This document shows, piece by piece, positions 44,578 through 53,373 of a stretch of DNA of 64,000 bases. The DNA lies in NCBI GenBank assembly GCA_002383485.1, contig DFYY01000042.1, positions 62,001 through 126,000 of the forward strand. Reading direction: 5' to 3'. A program made the position numbers and the translations under genes. A model generated the notes under the pieces. That model was not told the DNA's origin, searched no databases, and saw only the letters and a program-made list of their open reading frames with translations. Position 1 is the first letter of the stretch; each line of letters starts with the position of its first letter. The DNA comes from Bacteroidales bacterium UBA4070 (GTDB lineage Bacteria > Bacteroidota > Bacteroidia > Bacteroidales > VadinHA17).

Positions 44578-44646
44578 GGCAGCCCCCGTTGTCATGTCAA
44601 TAGTCAGTTGACAAATCTACTGTCTGATAAGTCGGAAGGGGCTGCC
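44578..44646. repeat. Inverted repeat with 51-base spacer
   Basis: GGCAGCCCC (44578-44586) and GGGGCTGCC (44638-44646) pair perfectly over nine bases; the spacer has GTCAAT/GTTGAC-like subrepeats. It sits in a 448-base gene-free stretch (44220-44667) that also contains attR and two terminators. It could be a miniature-element remnant or a structured leader or trailer for the gene to its right. Confidence 0.4.
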
Positions 44647-44667
44647 CGTATCAAAGGTATGTTACTT

Positions 44668-44979
44668 TTATTTCAATCTTGCGGCATAAACACTAATGTC
44701 TATTCCCTCATTAGTAATTCTATAATTGAAGTAATCGTTTGATTTTGTCTTTACTATCCTTAATTCGGCGGTTGGAATCCACGTACAGACAGTAGGCATG
44801 TCTCCAGGATTGATGTACCATTCCGATCCGTCAAGTAAAACGATTTTTTCTCCATCATTTAACACTTCCATTAACATTGCTTCCATAATATCTTGATTTT
44901 TGCATTTGCTGTCTTGAGTTTTAACTATTGCTTTCCTCTTACGTAAACCTCCAATTTTTAAATATGCTTTGGAGATCAT
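44668..44979 (-). CDS. Small unknown protein right of the element
   Basis: The 103-residue protein has a beta-rich C-terminal half (EKIVLLDGSEWYINPGDMPT, then WIPTAELRIVK) and a basic N-terminus (GGLRKRKAIVKTQ). No family is recognised. It lies outside the att-bounded element but in the same A+T-rich accessory zone. It has no close neighbour on the same strand within 180 bases. Confidence 0.55.
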   Translation of the reverse strand: MISKAYLKIGGLRKRKAIVKTQDSKCKNQDIMEAMLMEVLNDGEKIVLLDGSEWYINPGDMPTVCTWIPTAELRIVKTKSNDYFNYRITNEGIDISVYAARLK

Positions 44980-45139
44980 TAAACAATCTTTTTAACAGTA
45001 AATAAAATATTTATGTTAAAAACTTGTTTAAATGGCATACTTTGTGCTATATTTGAAGCAGTATTTCAATTACTGTGTCTAAGTTAAGTCATATTTGTAG
45101 GAATAGGGCTTTTTTTCGGCAGTAATTAATGACCTACAA

Positions 45140-45166
45140 CCCTCTGAGAAATCAGGGGGTTTTTTA
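45140..45166. terminator. Hairpin terminator with T-run
   Basis: CCCTCTGA (45140-45147) pairs with TCAGGGGG (45152-45159, one G-T pair) around GAAA, then TTTTTTA follows. On the plus strand this is a clean terminator; on the minus strand it closes the gene at 45164-45631. Confidence 0.7.
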
Positions 45167-45631
45167 TAATAGTATATGATTATAAAAATGGAGCTTTGTC
45201 TGATTGTCCTGTTCGTGGTAAATCTCCTGAATCAATATTTCAACGTTTCTATTAATACCATTTAATTCAACTACAGCTAAAAGCTTGTATATTCTTACAA
45301 CATTCTCCCGGCCTTTTGCATCTGAGGTGGCATAACGCAAGGTAGCATTCTCTATAAGATTAACCATTTCACTTAAGACAGATATGGTATCAATGTTAAA
45401 GTTGCCCTGTTGATCAACCTTTTTTTGCATAATTGTATGCCGTACCTTTTTATTTGAGAAGTAAATTGGCCCATTAAGACATGGGCAAAATATAGAACCG
45501 AGGGGAACCAGCTCTCTTTTCGCCCATTGTAGAGCATTCTCTGCATACTGATCAACACTAATACCAATACCAAAAATAGTAATGTCGACTATTGGCGCTT
45601 GATAACTCAAAGGCATAAAACTGATTTTCAA
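45164..45631 (-). CDS. Unknown protein, 155 residues
   Basis: The protein has a helical N-terminal half (YAENALQWAKRELV), a segment with CPCLNGPIYFSNKKVRHTI, and a beta-rich end (IYKLLAVVELNGINRNVEIL). The middle pattern bears a faint likeness to LPD3/BECR-type nuclease domains of large polyvalent phage proteins, which I cannot confirm. No partner gene is adjacent; AbiE is read away from it. Confidence 0.5.
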   Translation of the reverse strand: MKISFMPLSYQAPIVDITIFGIGISVDQYAENALQWAKRELVPLGSIFCPCLNGPIYFSNKKVRHTIMQKKVDQQGNFNIDTISVLSEMVNLIENATLRYATSDAKGRENVVRIYKLLAVVELNGINRNVEILIQEIYHEQDNQTKLHFYNHILL

Positions 45632-45777
45632 AACAGGGAAGGAAAGATAATAAAATAATCTAATTTAACTCCTTTTAGTTCTACTTTGACAGATTAGATT
45701 TCATCTTGTAATGGCGGTTTATATCCTTTTGCCCGATATTCATTATCTTCGGATTATCAATTTATATACAATATCCA

Positions 45778-45859
45778 GATAATAATTGTCTGTAATTGGA
45801 TATTTATTATCTTTGTATTGCCAAAAAGCATATAATAACAGGATAATAAATGTCTGTAA
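45778..45859 (+). promoter_or_regulatory. Promoter and direct-repeat operator of the AbiE pair
   Basis: TTG (45786-45788) and TATCTTTG (45808-45815) are 19 bases apart, a full Bacteroidota promoter. GATAATAATTGTCTGTAA (45778-45795) covers the -33 box and is repeated with one change at 45842-45859, just before the ATG. AGATAATA (45777-45784) and TATTATCT (45805-45812) add an inverted pair. AbiEi-type antitoxins repress their own promoter by binding such repeats. Confidence 0.75.
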
Positions 45860-45860
45860 A

Positions 45861-46673
45861 ATGATAAATATAGTTAATTGGGATATTATTAAAAGATTTT
45901 CTGGCGCTGATCAGGATTGCTTTACTTTTCAGGATGTGTTATTGGAGTACCCCGATGCAAACAGAATTTACTTATCGAGAGTTCTTTCCGGAATGGTTGA
46001 AAAGGGGATGCTGATAAAACTAAACCGTAGTCTTTATCATATTGTCCCTTCAAGTGCTGATCCCAAAAAATATATTCCGGATTGGCACCTTGTAGCCAAA
46101 TATCTTATGAAAGGGAAAAAATACTATATAGGTTATTATTCGGCAATGCAAGTACATGGTCTAATAACACAACCAAGCCTGAAAGAGATTGTCGTAACTA
46201 ATCTTCAGGTAAAACCTGCGATAAAAAAAATCCGGGGAATCGAATTCCAGTTTGTCTACCACATTGAACCAAGATTCTTTGGTTTTAAGAACACCTGGAT
46301 CGATAAGTATAATAAAGTAATGGTAAGTGATCTTGAGAAAACATTTGTTGATGCATTGACTCGACCACATTTAAGTGGGGGACTGGTTGAAATTGGCAAA
46401 GCGTTAAATGAATCAAAAGACAAAATCGATTATCAAAAATTACTTGAATATTTTAACCGTAATGATAATGAGGCTTCAAAGAAGAGATTCTTATTTCTTG
46501 TGGACTTGCTTGGCCTTACCTGGAAACCACATTATAATGAAATGTTAAAAAGAATTGGTCCAAGTTTTCCTGTTTTGGATACCACAGGTCCAAACCAAGG
46601 ACGAAAGAACTCAAGATTTGGCTTGAAAATAAACATCGATGTAAGTACTATTAAAAACTCAATCTTCACATGA
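45861..46673 (+). CDS. abiEi: AbiEi-type antitoxin and autorepressor
   Basis: The start is set at ATG 45861 (MINIVNWDIIKRFSG) because an upstream in-frame ATG at 45786 lies inside the promoter. The 270-residue protein has an N-terminal winged helix (FTFQDVLLEYPDANRIYLSR, VLSGMVEKGMLIKLNRSLYH), a C-terminal domain with YYIGYYSAMQVHGL and VSDLEKTFVDALTRP, and a tail GLKINIDVST. Such proteins repress the operon and neutralise the cognate AbiEii nucleotidyltransferase. The stop overlaps the toxin start by four bases. Confidence 0.88.
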   Translation: MINIVNWDIIKRFSGADQDCFTFQDVLLEYPDANRIYLSRVLSGMVEKGMLIKLNRSLYHIVPSSADPKKYIPDWHLVAKYLMKGKKYYIGYYSAMQVHGLITQPSLKEIVVTNLQVKPAIKKIRGIEFQFVYHIEPRFFGFKNTWIDKYNKVMVSDLEKTFVDALTRPHLSGGLVEIGKALNESKDKIDYQKLLEYFNRNDNEASKKRFLFLVDLLGLTWKPHYNEMLKRIGPSFPVLDTTGPNQGRKNSRFGLKINIDVSTIKNSIFT

Positions 46674-47497
46674 TAAAGCCTCAGGAAATTTCGAAAATAG
46701 CGAGCAGAGAAGGTGTCAGATTTCAGCAAATTGAGAAGGATTATATCATTTCCTGGGTATTATGGGGAATATATAATCATGGTATTCTAAAGGATGCATT
46801 AATCTTTAAAGGTGGGACGTGTATTAAAAAGATTTTCATTGAGGACTACCGCTACTCTGAAGATATTGATTTTACACTTGACCCATCATTGGAGAATACA
46901 CTATCAGATGAAGATATTTATAAGGCATTTGATGAAATATTTGTAAGCATTAAAGAAGCAGCCAATATTGATCTTTCTATCCCTGAAGATTCAAAGGAAG
47001 TTCATGAATCAGAATCCCTTAAATTCTTCATTGACTATATTGGCCCTCTCGGAGTTAAGAGCGACCATATTAAAACCGATATTGGGAAAGGTGAAAAGCT
47101 CGAATTTGAAGTTGTAAAAAAAACTATGCTGAATGATTACTCAGATCTTGAGGAAGAAGGGGAGGTAACTATTTTAAGTTATAGCCTGGAAGAAATAGTT
47201 ATTGAAAAAATGGCTGCCTTGATGGGGAGGACAATTCCACGTGATATATATGATTTCGAGTACTTAACAAACGCTGAAGGAATTGAACTGCAGGATGTAT
47301 TTATAGAATTTCAACAGAAAGCTGAACATAAAGGTCAGGATCCAAAAGAATTTGTTCAAAAGGTAACAGCAAAGGAGAAAATTTTTGAGAAAGCCTGGAC
47401 TGAAAATTTAAGCCATCAGATTAAGGATCTGCGAAAATTCAAAGACGTATGGAGGGATTTCAACAAGCAATTGAGGCAGTTCGAGAAATGCAAGTAA
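46670..47497 (+). CDS. abiEii: AbiEii-type nucleotidyltransferase toxin
   Basis: The 275-residue protein shows the DUF1814 nucleotidyltransferase core: FKGGTCIKKIF (Gly48, Gly49) and YRYSEDIDFTL (Asp65, Asp67), followed by EEIVIEKMAALMGR and RDIYDFEYL. Type IV toxins of this family modify tRNA acceptor ends with nucleotides and stop growth during phage attack. The catalytic residues are intact. The ATGA overlap with the antitoxin gene is the standard operon arrangement. Confidence 0.9.
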   Translation: MIKPQEISKIASREGVRFQQIEKDYIISWVLWGIYNHGILKDALIFKGGTCIKKIFIEDYRYSEDIDFTLDPSLENTLSDEDIYKAFDEIFVSIKEAANIDLSIPEDSKEVHESESLKFFIDYIGPLGVKSDHIKTDIGKGEKLEFEVVKKTMLNDYSDLEEEGEVTILSYSLEEIVIEKMAALMGRTIPRDIYDFEYLTNAEGIELQDVFIEFQQKAEHKGQDPKEFVQKVTAKEKIFEKAWTENLSHQIKDLRKFKDVWRDFNKQLRQFEKCK

Positions 47498-47624
47498 TGA
47501 ATCGGCCAGGTGATTTACTTGAGATTTGCAAAACATTACAAAGTGCATAAACCAACCCCTTTTTCATTAGAAATGTAGTGAAATTGGTAGTCTGACTACC
47601 ATTATTGGAAAATATTTAATGGAT

Positions 47625-47849
47625 TCAGAAATTAAATTCTAAAAGGTTTTCTGCTCTGCTGACCTCATTCCAAAGTTTAATGGACATTAATTCATCAAAC
47701 TCTTTGTTATCAGAAAGACTCCACAAAACAGGAGCATCTTTCAGCATAGTCTGACGGACAGTGATTATTTTATTCTCTGAGAAGAAAAACAGACTGTAGT
47801 ATACTATACTGAAGATTTCAGGGAAACACTTAATAAACTTCCCGAACAC
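47625..47849 (-). CDS. Doubtful short gene or remnant
   Basis: The frame encodes 74 residues with an N-terminal hydrophobic stretch and a reasonable-looking soluble end (NKEFDELMSIKLWNEVSR). It lies in the decayed zone before the DUF1998 remnant. A plus-strand frame from 47781 also reads like protein (YYTEDFRETLNKLPEHWLTP) up to a stop near 47921. Two overlapping protein-like frames in opposite directions suggest debris of older genes. Confidence 0.25.
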   Translation of the reverse strand: MFGKFIKCFPEIFSIVYYSLFFFSENKIITVRQTMLKDAPVLWSLSDNKEFDELMSIKLWNEVSRAENLLEFNF

Positions 47850-47883
47850 TGGCTGACACCGAAGAAAAGAGAGCTTAAAAGCA

Positions 47884-48561
47884 TTGATTCAGAGTATATG
47901 TACAGTACTGAACCTTGATGATGATGAAATCGGGGGGCTGTATCAGCCAATTACAGGGAAGAACAGAAAAATCATCATCTATGAAACATCAGAGGGAGGT
48001 GCCGGTACGCTATCATCAATTGCATCTGACAGCGACCTGTTAAGAAGGATATCGTCCAAGGCACTCTACATTCTTCACTACGACGAAACAGGCAAAGACC
48101 TTCATGATGCCTGCGACAAATCATGTTACGGTTGTATCTGTACCTATTACAACCAGAGAAACCATAAATACTTTGACCGCTCCGCTGTAAAGGAATTTCT
48201 GTTGCAGATGTCACAGATTAATGCTCTTCATTCTTCATTTGATCAAAACGTTAAGTATAACGAGTACCTGAAAACGGATCTGACAAGTCTTGAAAGGGAA
48301 GTGCTGATAAGACTAAAGGAACAAAACGCCAGGATTCCTTCCGGAATACATAAAGTTATCTCAAAGGATGGAGAACTGATAGCCGAGGCAGATTTTTACT
48401 ATGAGCCAAAAATCTGTGTCTTCATCAACGGGCCTGACCATGACAAGGATTATGTAAAAGTGGATGATGAGAAAAAGCAGATGAAGCTTAAGAAGCTGGG
48501 ATACAAAGTCTTGTCTGTTCATCATGAAAATCACTCATCGCCAATTTATTTGATCCTCTAA
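47884..48561 (+). pseudogene. 3' remnant of a DUF1998 helicase-type defence gene
   Basis: The 225-residue frame opens with a TTG and begins in mid-domain. It contains the DUF1998 C-terminal signature: IYETSEGGAGTLSSI, LHYDETGKDLHDACDKSC, and the Cys cluster CDKSCYGCICTYYNQR ending YFDR. A further domain (IAEADFYYEPKICVFINGP, then LKKLGYKVLSVHH) resembles DUF559/REase_MTES-type nucleases. Full-length relatives are large helicases or DrmA/DrmB/DruE-like proteins; upstream there is no helicase reading frame. It is a truncated gene, outside the att-bounded element. Confidence 0.75.
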
Positions 48562-48750
48562 AGTAATGATTTTGATGAAGCGTTATACCCCGGTTGTTAC
48601 CTGGTTGCAGAATCCGAAGCGTGTTTGACAACACGGGGGCATCAGCGAGCCAAGGTAAATCTCTGATAGAAAGACAAGATGGAGGGGATGCTAAATCCAT
48701 TAAAGGAGAACCCCGGCACTTGCAAAAGGGCCCGGGCCGACATCATTCCC

Positions 48751-48779
48751 GGCACAGGTTTACTTGACATGCCTGTGCC
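48751..48779 (-). terminator. Hairpin downstream of the LysM gene
   Basis: GGCACAGG (48751-48758) pairs with CCTGTGCC (48772-48779) over eight bases. It is 10 bases past the LysM gene stop, read on the minus strand, but no T-run follows. Confidence 0.45.
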
Positions 48780-48788
48780 CTCTTGCTG

Positions 48789-49943
48789 CTACTCTTCCTT
48801 TGCAGGGATTACCAACCGCATGTCAGGCATGGCGAAGATGACACCCTTGTTGGCCTGCTTGAGCTCCTGAACAGTAATATCATATTTCCTGGCTATGTCA
48901 GCCAGCGATTCACCCTTCTGCACCTTGTGAATCTTCATTTTCTCGACAGCAGGCTTCGGCTTCACCTCGCTCTTCGGGGCGGAGGGTGTCTGCTGCTGCA
49001 CACCGGTCTGTGTTCCGGCATCGGTCTGCGTCCTGGTCTCAGGCTGTACTTTCGCTTCCGTGGCCTCCTTTACCTCTGCAGGTTTGTCTGCTACATATTC
49101 AACAACTGCCTGCTTGCCTGATGCCGGCTGAGTAACTGGCTGCTCCTGGCGGGGCATCTGCACTGTCTGAGCAGGATTCTCCTGCTTCGGCATCTGCGTT
49201 GTCTGCGCGGGTGTATCCTGGCGAGGCATGGTTGTAGCTGCTCCTGCAGGCTGGTTGCCGGGGGCATTACCGCCGGCAGCAGGCCTGTCAGAGGGAACCG
49301 TTCCGGTGGCAGCATAATTTTCCTCTATCACCGCCATGGCCATTGACGCCGGAATCTTCAGCATCTGCCCCGACTGAAGTCCTCCGGCTGGAATGACGTT
49401 CTCCCGGTCGATATCCAGGATTGTGACTTTATATGCCTTTGCAATTGAATATAGAGTCTGGCCCTTTTGCACCTCATGCATATAATATGTCCGGCCTCCT
49501 GAGACTATCTTTTCACCGGAGATCCTGATACCGTTCACTTCAACAGGCTGTGTTGCAGCCGGTACCCGTAAACTGCCTGTTGCCTGCTGCGCTGGACGGG
49601 CCTGTACGGGTGGTGCTGTCTGCCGGGCCGGCTGAACTGGCTGCCGAGTCACCGAAGCCTGCCCGTCAGGTGCCGGAATGCGAAGAACCTGTCCGGTCTG
49701 GATGCCGTTGACAGGAATTACATTCTCACTGGTAATCAAATCAATAGAAACCCCGTATGCCCGCGAGATGGAATAGAGAGTCTGGTTTTTCTGCACCTCG
49801 TGTATGTAATAAACCTTGCCGCCGGAAACGACCTTCTCTTCTGACACCTGAACGGGAATCTGTGCACTCGCGACTGAGGGGACAGCCAGGGTTATCAGCA
49901 GTGCGATAACAGGCAGGAATCGCATCAAAGACATACTTTTCAT
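48789..49943 (-). CDS. Periplasmic protein with three LysM domains
   Basis: The 384-residue protein has a signal peptide (residues 1-27, ending ASAQ) and LysM domains at about 45-95 (HEVQKNQTLYSISRAYGVSI), 155-200 (HEVQKGQTLYSIAKAYKVTI) and 335-382 (HKVQKGESLADIARKYDITV). Between the second and third is a Gln/Pro/Ala-rich linker of about 130 residues. LysM domains bind peptidoglycan, so this is a cell-wall-associated scaffold. No enzymatic domain is present. It is divergent from pdxH. Confidence 0.88.
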   Translation of the reverse strand: MKSMSLMRFLPVIALLITLAVPSVASAQIPVQVSEEKVVSGGKVYYIHEVQKNQTLYSISRAYGVSIDLITSENVIPVNGIQTGQVLRIPAPDGQASVTRQPVQPARQTAPPVQARPAQQATGSLRVPAATQPVEVNGIRISGEKIVSGGRTYYMHEVQKGQTLYSIAKAYKVTILDIDRENVIPAGGLQSGQMLKIPASMAMAVIEENYAATGTVPSDRPAAGGNAPGNQPAGAATTMPRQDTPAQTTQMPKQENPAQTVQMPRQEQPVTQPASGKQAVVEYVADKPAEVKEATEAKVQPETRTQTDAGTQTGVQQQTPSAPKSEVKPKPAVEKMKIHKVQKGESLADIARKYDITVQELKQANKGVIFAMPDMRLVIPAKEE

Positions 49944-50051
49944 TTTTACAAAAACAAAGGTAATATTTTCGTCTAATTGAGAACCGACCCTGCAAAGTAA
50001 ACATAATCTTTAGATTGGTGTTTTATTTATTACCATAAAACAATTTACCAC

Positions 50052-50708
50052 ATGAATTCCATACGCAGGATGACCAGCATGCTCAGGAACGAGTATCATG
50101 GCGAAGGTCTCAACCTTGCTGATTTCTCACATGATCCCGTCGAACAGTTCGGTAGATGGATGGAGGATGCTCTCTCTATGAAAGTCAGGGAACCCAATGC
50201 AGTCCACCTGGCTACAGCTGACGCCTCCGGCAGGCCATCGGGCAGGATAGTTCTTCTGCGCGATTTCAGCCTTAAGGGATTCACCTTCTTCACCAGCTAC
50301 GGAAGCCGCAAAGGCGAAGAGATGAAGCAGAACAGCCACGCGGCAATGACATTCTTCTGGAGTGACTTATACCGTCAGGTGAGGCTTGGCGGCAGGGTCA
50401 CGAAGCTGCCTTCGGAGGAGTCGGACGCCTATTTCATGAGCCGTCCACGAGAGAGTCAGATCAGTGCTGCAGCATCCCATCAGAGTCGTTTTCTGGAGAG
50501 CAGGGAGCTACTCGAAAGAAACGCTGCTGAAGTGGATGAGAAATTCAGGGATCAGCCCATTCCACGCCCTGAGAACTGGGGTGGTTACTGCCTTGAGCCG
50601 GACTACATAGAGTTCTGGCAGGGAAGGGAACACCGTCTGCACGACCGTATTGTCTACACAAGAAACAGTGACAGTGCGGGCTGGACAATAAGGCTCCTCT
50701 ACCCGTGA
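50052..50708 (+). CDS. pdxH: Pyridoxamine 5'-phosphate oxidase
   Basis: The 218-residue protein has the standard length and motifs: DPVEQFGRWMEDAL at the N-terminus, PSGRIVLLRDFSLKGFTFFT (FMN binding), NSHAAMTFFWSDLYRQVRLGG, the SRPRESQISAAASHQS segment, and a C-terminus with GGYCLEPDYIEFWQGREHRLHDR. It oxidises pyridoxamine and pyridoxine 5'-phosphate to the cofactor PLP. It stands alone; the ABC transporter gene on its right is convergent. Confidence 0.95.
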   Translation: MNSIRRMTSMLRNEYHGEGLNLADFSHDPVEQFGRWMEDALSMKVREPNAVHLATADASGRPSGRIVLLRDFSLKGFTFFTSYGSRKGEEMKQNSHAAMTFFWSDLYRQVRLGGRVTKLPSEESDAYFMSRPRESQISAAASHQSRFLESRELLERNAAEVDEKFRDQPIPRPENWGGYCLEPDYIEFWQGREHRLHDRIVYTRNSDSAGWTIRLLYP

Positions 50709-50770
50709 CAGCTCAATAGCGTTCTCTTCCGGTAGCCCGGTAAACAACCCTGAAACAATTCCTTACCGCA

Positions 50771-52537
50771 TCAGTTCCTGAACTGCAACTCAGTCAGAGT
50801 CTTGTAAAGACCGTTATGATTGGCTATCAGTTCTGTATGGGTACCTTGCTCAACAATGTGACCATCATTCAGCACAATGATGTGATCTGCCTTACGAACC
50901 GTGGAGAGCCTGTGTGCAATCACCAGTGAGGTGCGTCCTGCCATGAGTTTCTCCAGGGCCTCCTGTACCTGCCGCTCCGATTCGGAATCAAGTGACGAGG
51001 TAGCCTCATCAAGAATCAGTATCCGCGGATTTTTAAGGACAGCCCTGGCGATTGCAATCCTCTGACGTTGGCCACCCGAGAGTTGCACGCCTCTCTCTCC
51101 AACCACCGTATCAAGCTGCCCGGGGAAGGAGCTGATGAAGTCCCAGGCATTTGCCTGTTTCGCTGCTTCCTCTATCTCACCATCAGTTGCTCCAGGTTTG
51201 CCATATGCTATATTCTCACGGATCGTACCTCCGAAGAGGAATACATCCTGCATAACCACAGCCATCTGGGAGCGCAGCGCCGTCAGAGGGAACCCGGAGC
51301 TGTCGCGACCGTCAAACATTATCATTCCCTCAGTCGGATCATAAAGCCTTAGCAGAAGTGAAGCGATAGTTGATTTCCCTGCTCCGCTGGGCCCGACAAG
51401 CGCCACCTGCCGACCGGGAGCGACGGAGAAGCTCACATCCTTCAATACCACCACCTCCTGCCGGGAGGGATACCTGAATCCGACGTGTTCAAACTTTATC
51501 TCCCCCTTAAGGGCATAAGCCTCTTCAGGCACATACGATGCATCAATATCCTCTGTCTTCTCATCAAGCAGCAGCAACAGGTTTTCTGAGGCGCCGATTG
51601 TCTTCTGAAGCCTGGCGTACACGCCTGCCATCCCGGCAATGTTTCCACCGATAAAACCTGAATAGATGACAAACGAGAAGAGTTGTCCGGCCTCCATCTG
51701 TCCATCGGCCATCATTGTTGCCCCGCGCCATATAACAGCAGCCATCGAAACGAAGAATCCCAGGACGATGAATGACACGGCTGCCTGGTACTTGCCGCCG
51801 GTAATGCCTGCCTGTGCAACTTCCTCAGTCTTATCCCTGTAACGGTGGCTCTCAAACGTCTCATTTGTGAAGGCTTTGACATTCTGTATACCCTGCAATG
51901 TCTCCTCAACAATTGTATTTGACTCCGCCACAAAAGCCTGTGCCTTCTTCGAGTAACGCCTGATGGCCCTCCCCGAATAGAAAGCCATAAGCGAAATGGC
52001 CGGGATGATTGCCAGTGTGAACAGGGTAAGCCTGAAGGAACTGATCATCATGAGGGTGATGCCGCCGGTGATAACCAGCATCTGCGAGAGAAGGTCAGCC
52101 AGCGTATTTGTAAGGCTGTCCTGCAACAGTGATATATCAGATGATATGCGGCTGTTGAGCTCCCCTACCCTTCTCGAGGAGAAGAATGACATTGGCAACC
52201 TGATCAGGTGGTTGTAGATATGCTGCCGTATTGATGCCAGCGTCTTCTCGGTTACGACCACAAATAGCCTTGTACGTGTGTAGGCAAACAGTGCCTGGGC
52301 TATAAGTATGACCAGAAGGATGAGTCCTGTGCGGGTGATCTCACGTGTCATGCCTCCCGAATTAGCCTGGTCTACCATCTCGCCCAGCAGACGCGGAAAC
52401 ATGAGGCTTGCAGAAGTGGAGAGAAGCAGGAAAAAGAGACCCAGAGCAAACCTGCCGCGATAAGGTCTCAAAAACCTGTACAGCTTTGCAAGCTCCTTCA
52501 ATCCTGATCCCGCCCTCTTAGTTGACTTGTCCGACAT
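50771..52537 (-). CDS. MsbA-like ABC exporter (fused permease and ATPase)
   Basis: The 588-residue protein has six transmembrane helices in the first about 330 residues (RFALGLFFLLLSTSASLMFP, TGLILLVILIAQALFAY and others) followed by an ATPase domain. Walker A is VGPSGAGKST, the signature is LSGGQRQRIAIARA, Walker B is RILILDEATSSLDSES, and the H-loop is VIAHRLS. Such half-transporters dimerise and export lipids, peptides or drugs. The substrate is not evident. The gene is monocistronic and convergent to pdxH. Confidence 0.92.
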   Translation of the reverse strand: MSDKSTKRAGSGLKELAKLYRFLRPYRGRFALGLFFLLLSTSASLMFPRLLGEMVDQANSGGMTREITRTGLILLVILIAQALFAYTRTRLFVVVTEKTLASIRQHIYNHLIRLPMSFFSSRRVGELNSRISSDISLLQDSLTNTLADLLSQMLVITGGITLMMISSFRLTLFTLAIIPAISLMAFYSGRAIRRYSKKAQAFVAESNTIVEETLQGIQNVKAFTNETFESHRYRDKTEEVAQAGITGGKYQAAVSFIVLGFFVSMAAVIWRGATMMADGQMEAGQLFSFVIYSGFIGGNIAGMAGVYARLQKTIGASENLLLLLDEKTEDIDASYVPEEAYALKGEIKFEHVGFRYPSRQEVVVLKDVSFSVAPGRQVALVGPSGAGKSTIASLLLRLYDPTEGMIMFDGRDSSGFPLTALRSQMAVVMQDVFLFGGTIRENIAYGKPGATDGEIEEAAKQANAWDFISSFPGQLDTVVGERGVQLSGGQRQRIAIARAVLKNPRILILDEATSSLDSESERQVQEALEKLMAGRTSLVIAHRLSTVRKADHIIVLNDGHIVEQGTHTELIANHNGLYKTLTELQFRN

Positions 52538-52724
52538 CTTTCACTCCCTTTGCTCTCAGAAATGCAAATATAGGTCATTATGTTCACAACTATCCTCCCT
52601 TTTGCTCTGCTCATGCAACCTTAAAAGACCGTTCATAACGTGGCGATGCTGTTCATAATTAGTATGATGTCAGATCAAAAAAAATGTTATGAAAACTTTA
52701 ATTTTAATCTTTTAACCTGTACCC

Positions 52725-53300
52725 ATGACTGCCCTCGAGACTTTAAAAAACCTGGTGCTTGCACCATACATACTGAAGGCCACAGCGCTTATCAGCGTGC
52801 AGAGGGCGGTTGGCGGCAACCAGTTCAGGCACTGCTTTTCTACCCTGGGAATCCTGCTTGATTATAAGTTCTATACAAACAGCGTTCTGCTGAAGGCTTC
52901 GCTGCTCCATGACCTGCTTGAAGAGATGCCGCAGACGCAGATTGACGAGATAAGGTGGATTGACAGTGACGGAACAGCGGTGGTGGAGCTGGTGCTGGAG
53001 GTGACGAAGAGAAAGGATGAGACGAAGGCTGAGTACCTGCAGCGACTGCTGGAGTACGGATCACATGATGCCATGTTGCTCAAATGTGCAGACCGCATCA
53101 GCAACCTCACCGACCTGCACCGCGACATACAGTCGGATCAGAAAATTTCCGATTACCTTGATCAGACCGAAAAATATGTCATCCCGATGGCCAGGATGGT
53201 GAATCCGGATATGGTTATCGAACTCACTGATCTTGTGGCCAAACGGAGACGCATTCTCAGGATGATGGAGTTAGACAACAGGCAGGAGGCGGAATCGTAA
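52725..53300 (+). CDS. Small HD-domain hydrolase, SpoT/MESH1-like
   Basis: The 191-residue protein carries only an HD domain: a His in QFRHCF, the HD pair in LLHDLLEEMPQ, and the late Asp in LKCADRISNLTDLHRD. This arrangement is like the (p)ppGpp hydrolase half of SpoT and the small alarmone hydrolases. The synthetase half is absent. Substrate is inferred from motif likeness. The adjoining YqeY gene is convergent. Confidence 0.75.
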   Translation: MTALETLKNLVLAPYILKATALISVQRAVGGNQFRHCFSTLGILLDYKFYTNSVLLKASLLHDLLEEMPQTQIDEIRWIDSDGTAVVELVLEVTKRKDETKAEYLQRLLEYGSHDAMLLKCADRISNLTDLHRDIQSDQKISDYLDQTEKYVIPMARMVNPDMVIELTDLVAKRRRILRMMELDNRQEAES

Positions 53301-53373
53301 GAGCAGCCTTGCCAGGCAAACGGCCTGCACCCGGCACTTGCAGGTACGGGTAGCATTGCCGGCCGGTCACGGA

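Noticed and set aside
44578..44646. Insertion-sequence ends
   Set aside because: No transposase gene in or near the stretch and no target duplication visible.
45164..45631. BECR-type nuclease toxin
   Set aside because: Only a faint pattern in one segment; no catalytic set could be assigned, so it is listed as unknown.
52725..53300. Full RelA/SpoT protein
   Set aside because: Only the HD hydrolase half is present; synthetase, TGS and ACT regions are absent.
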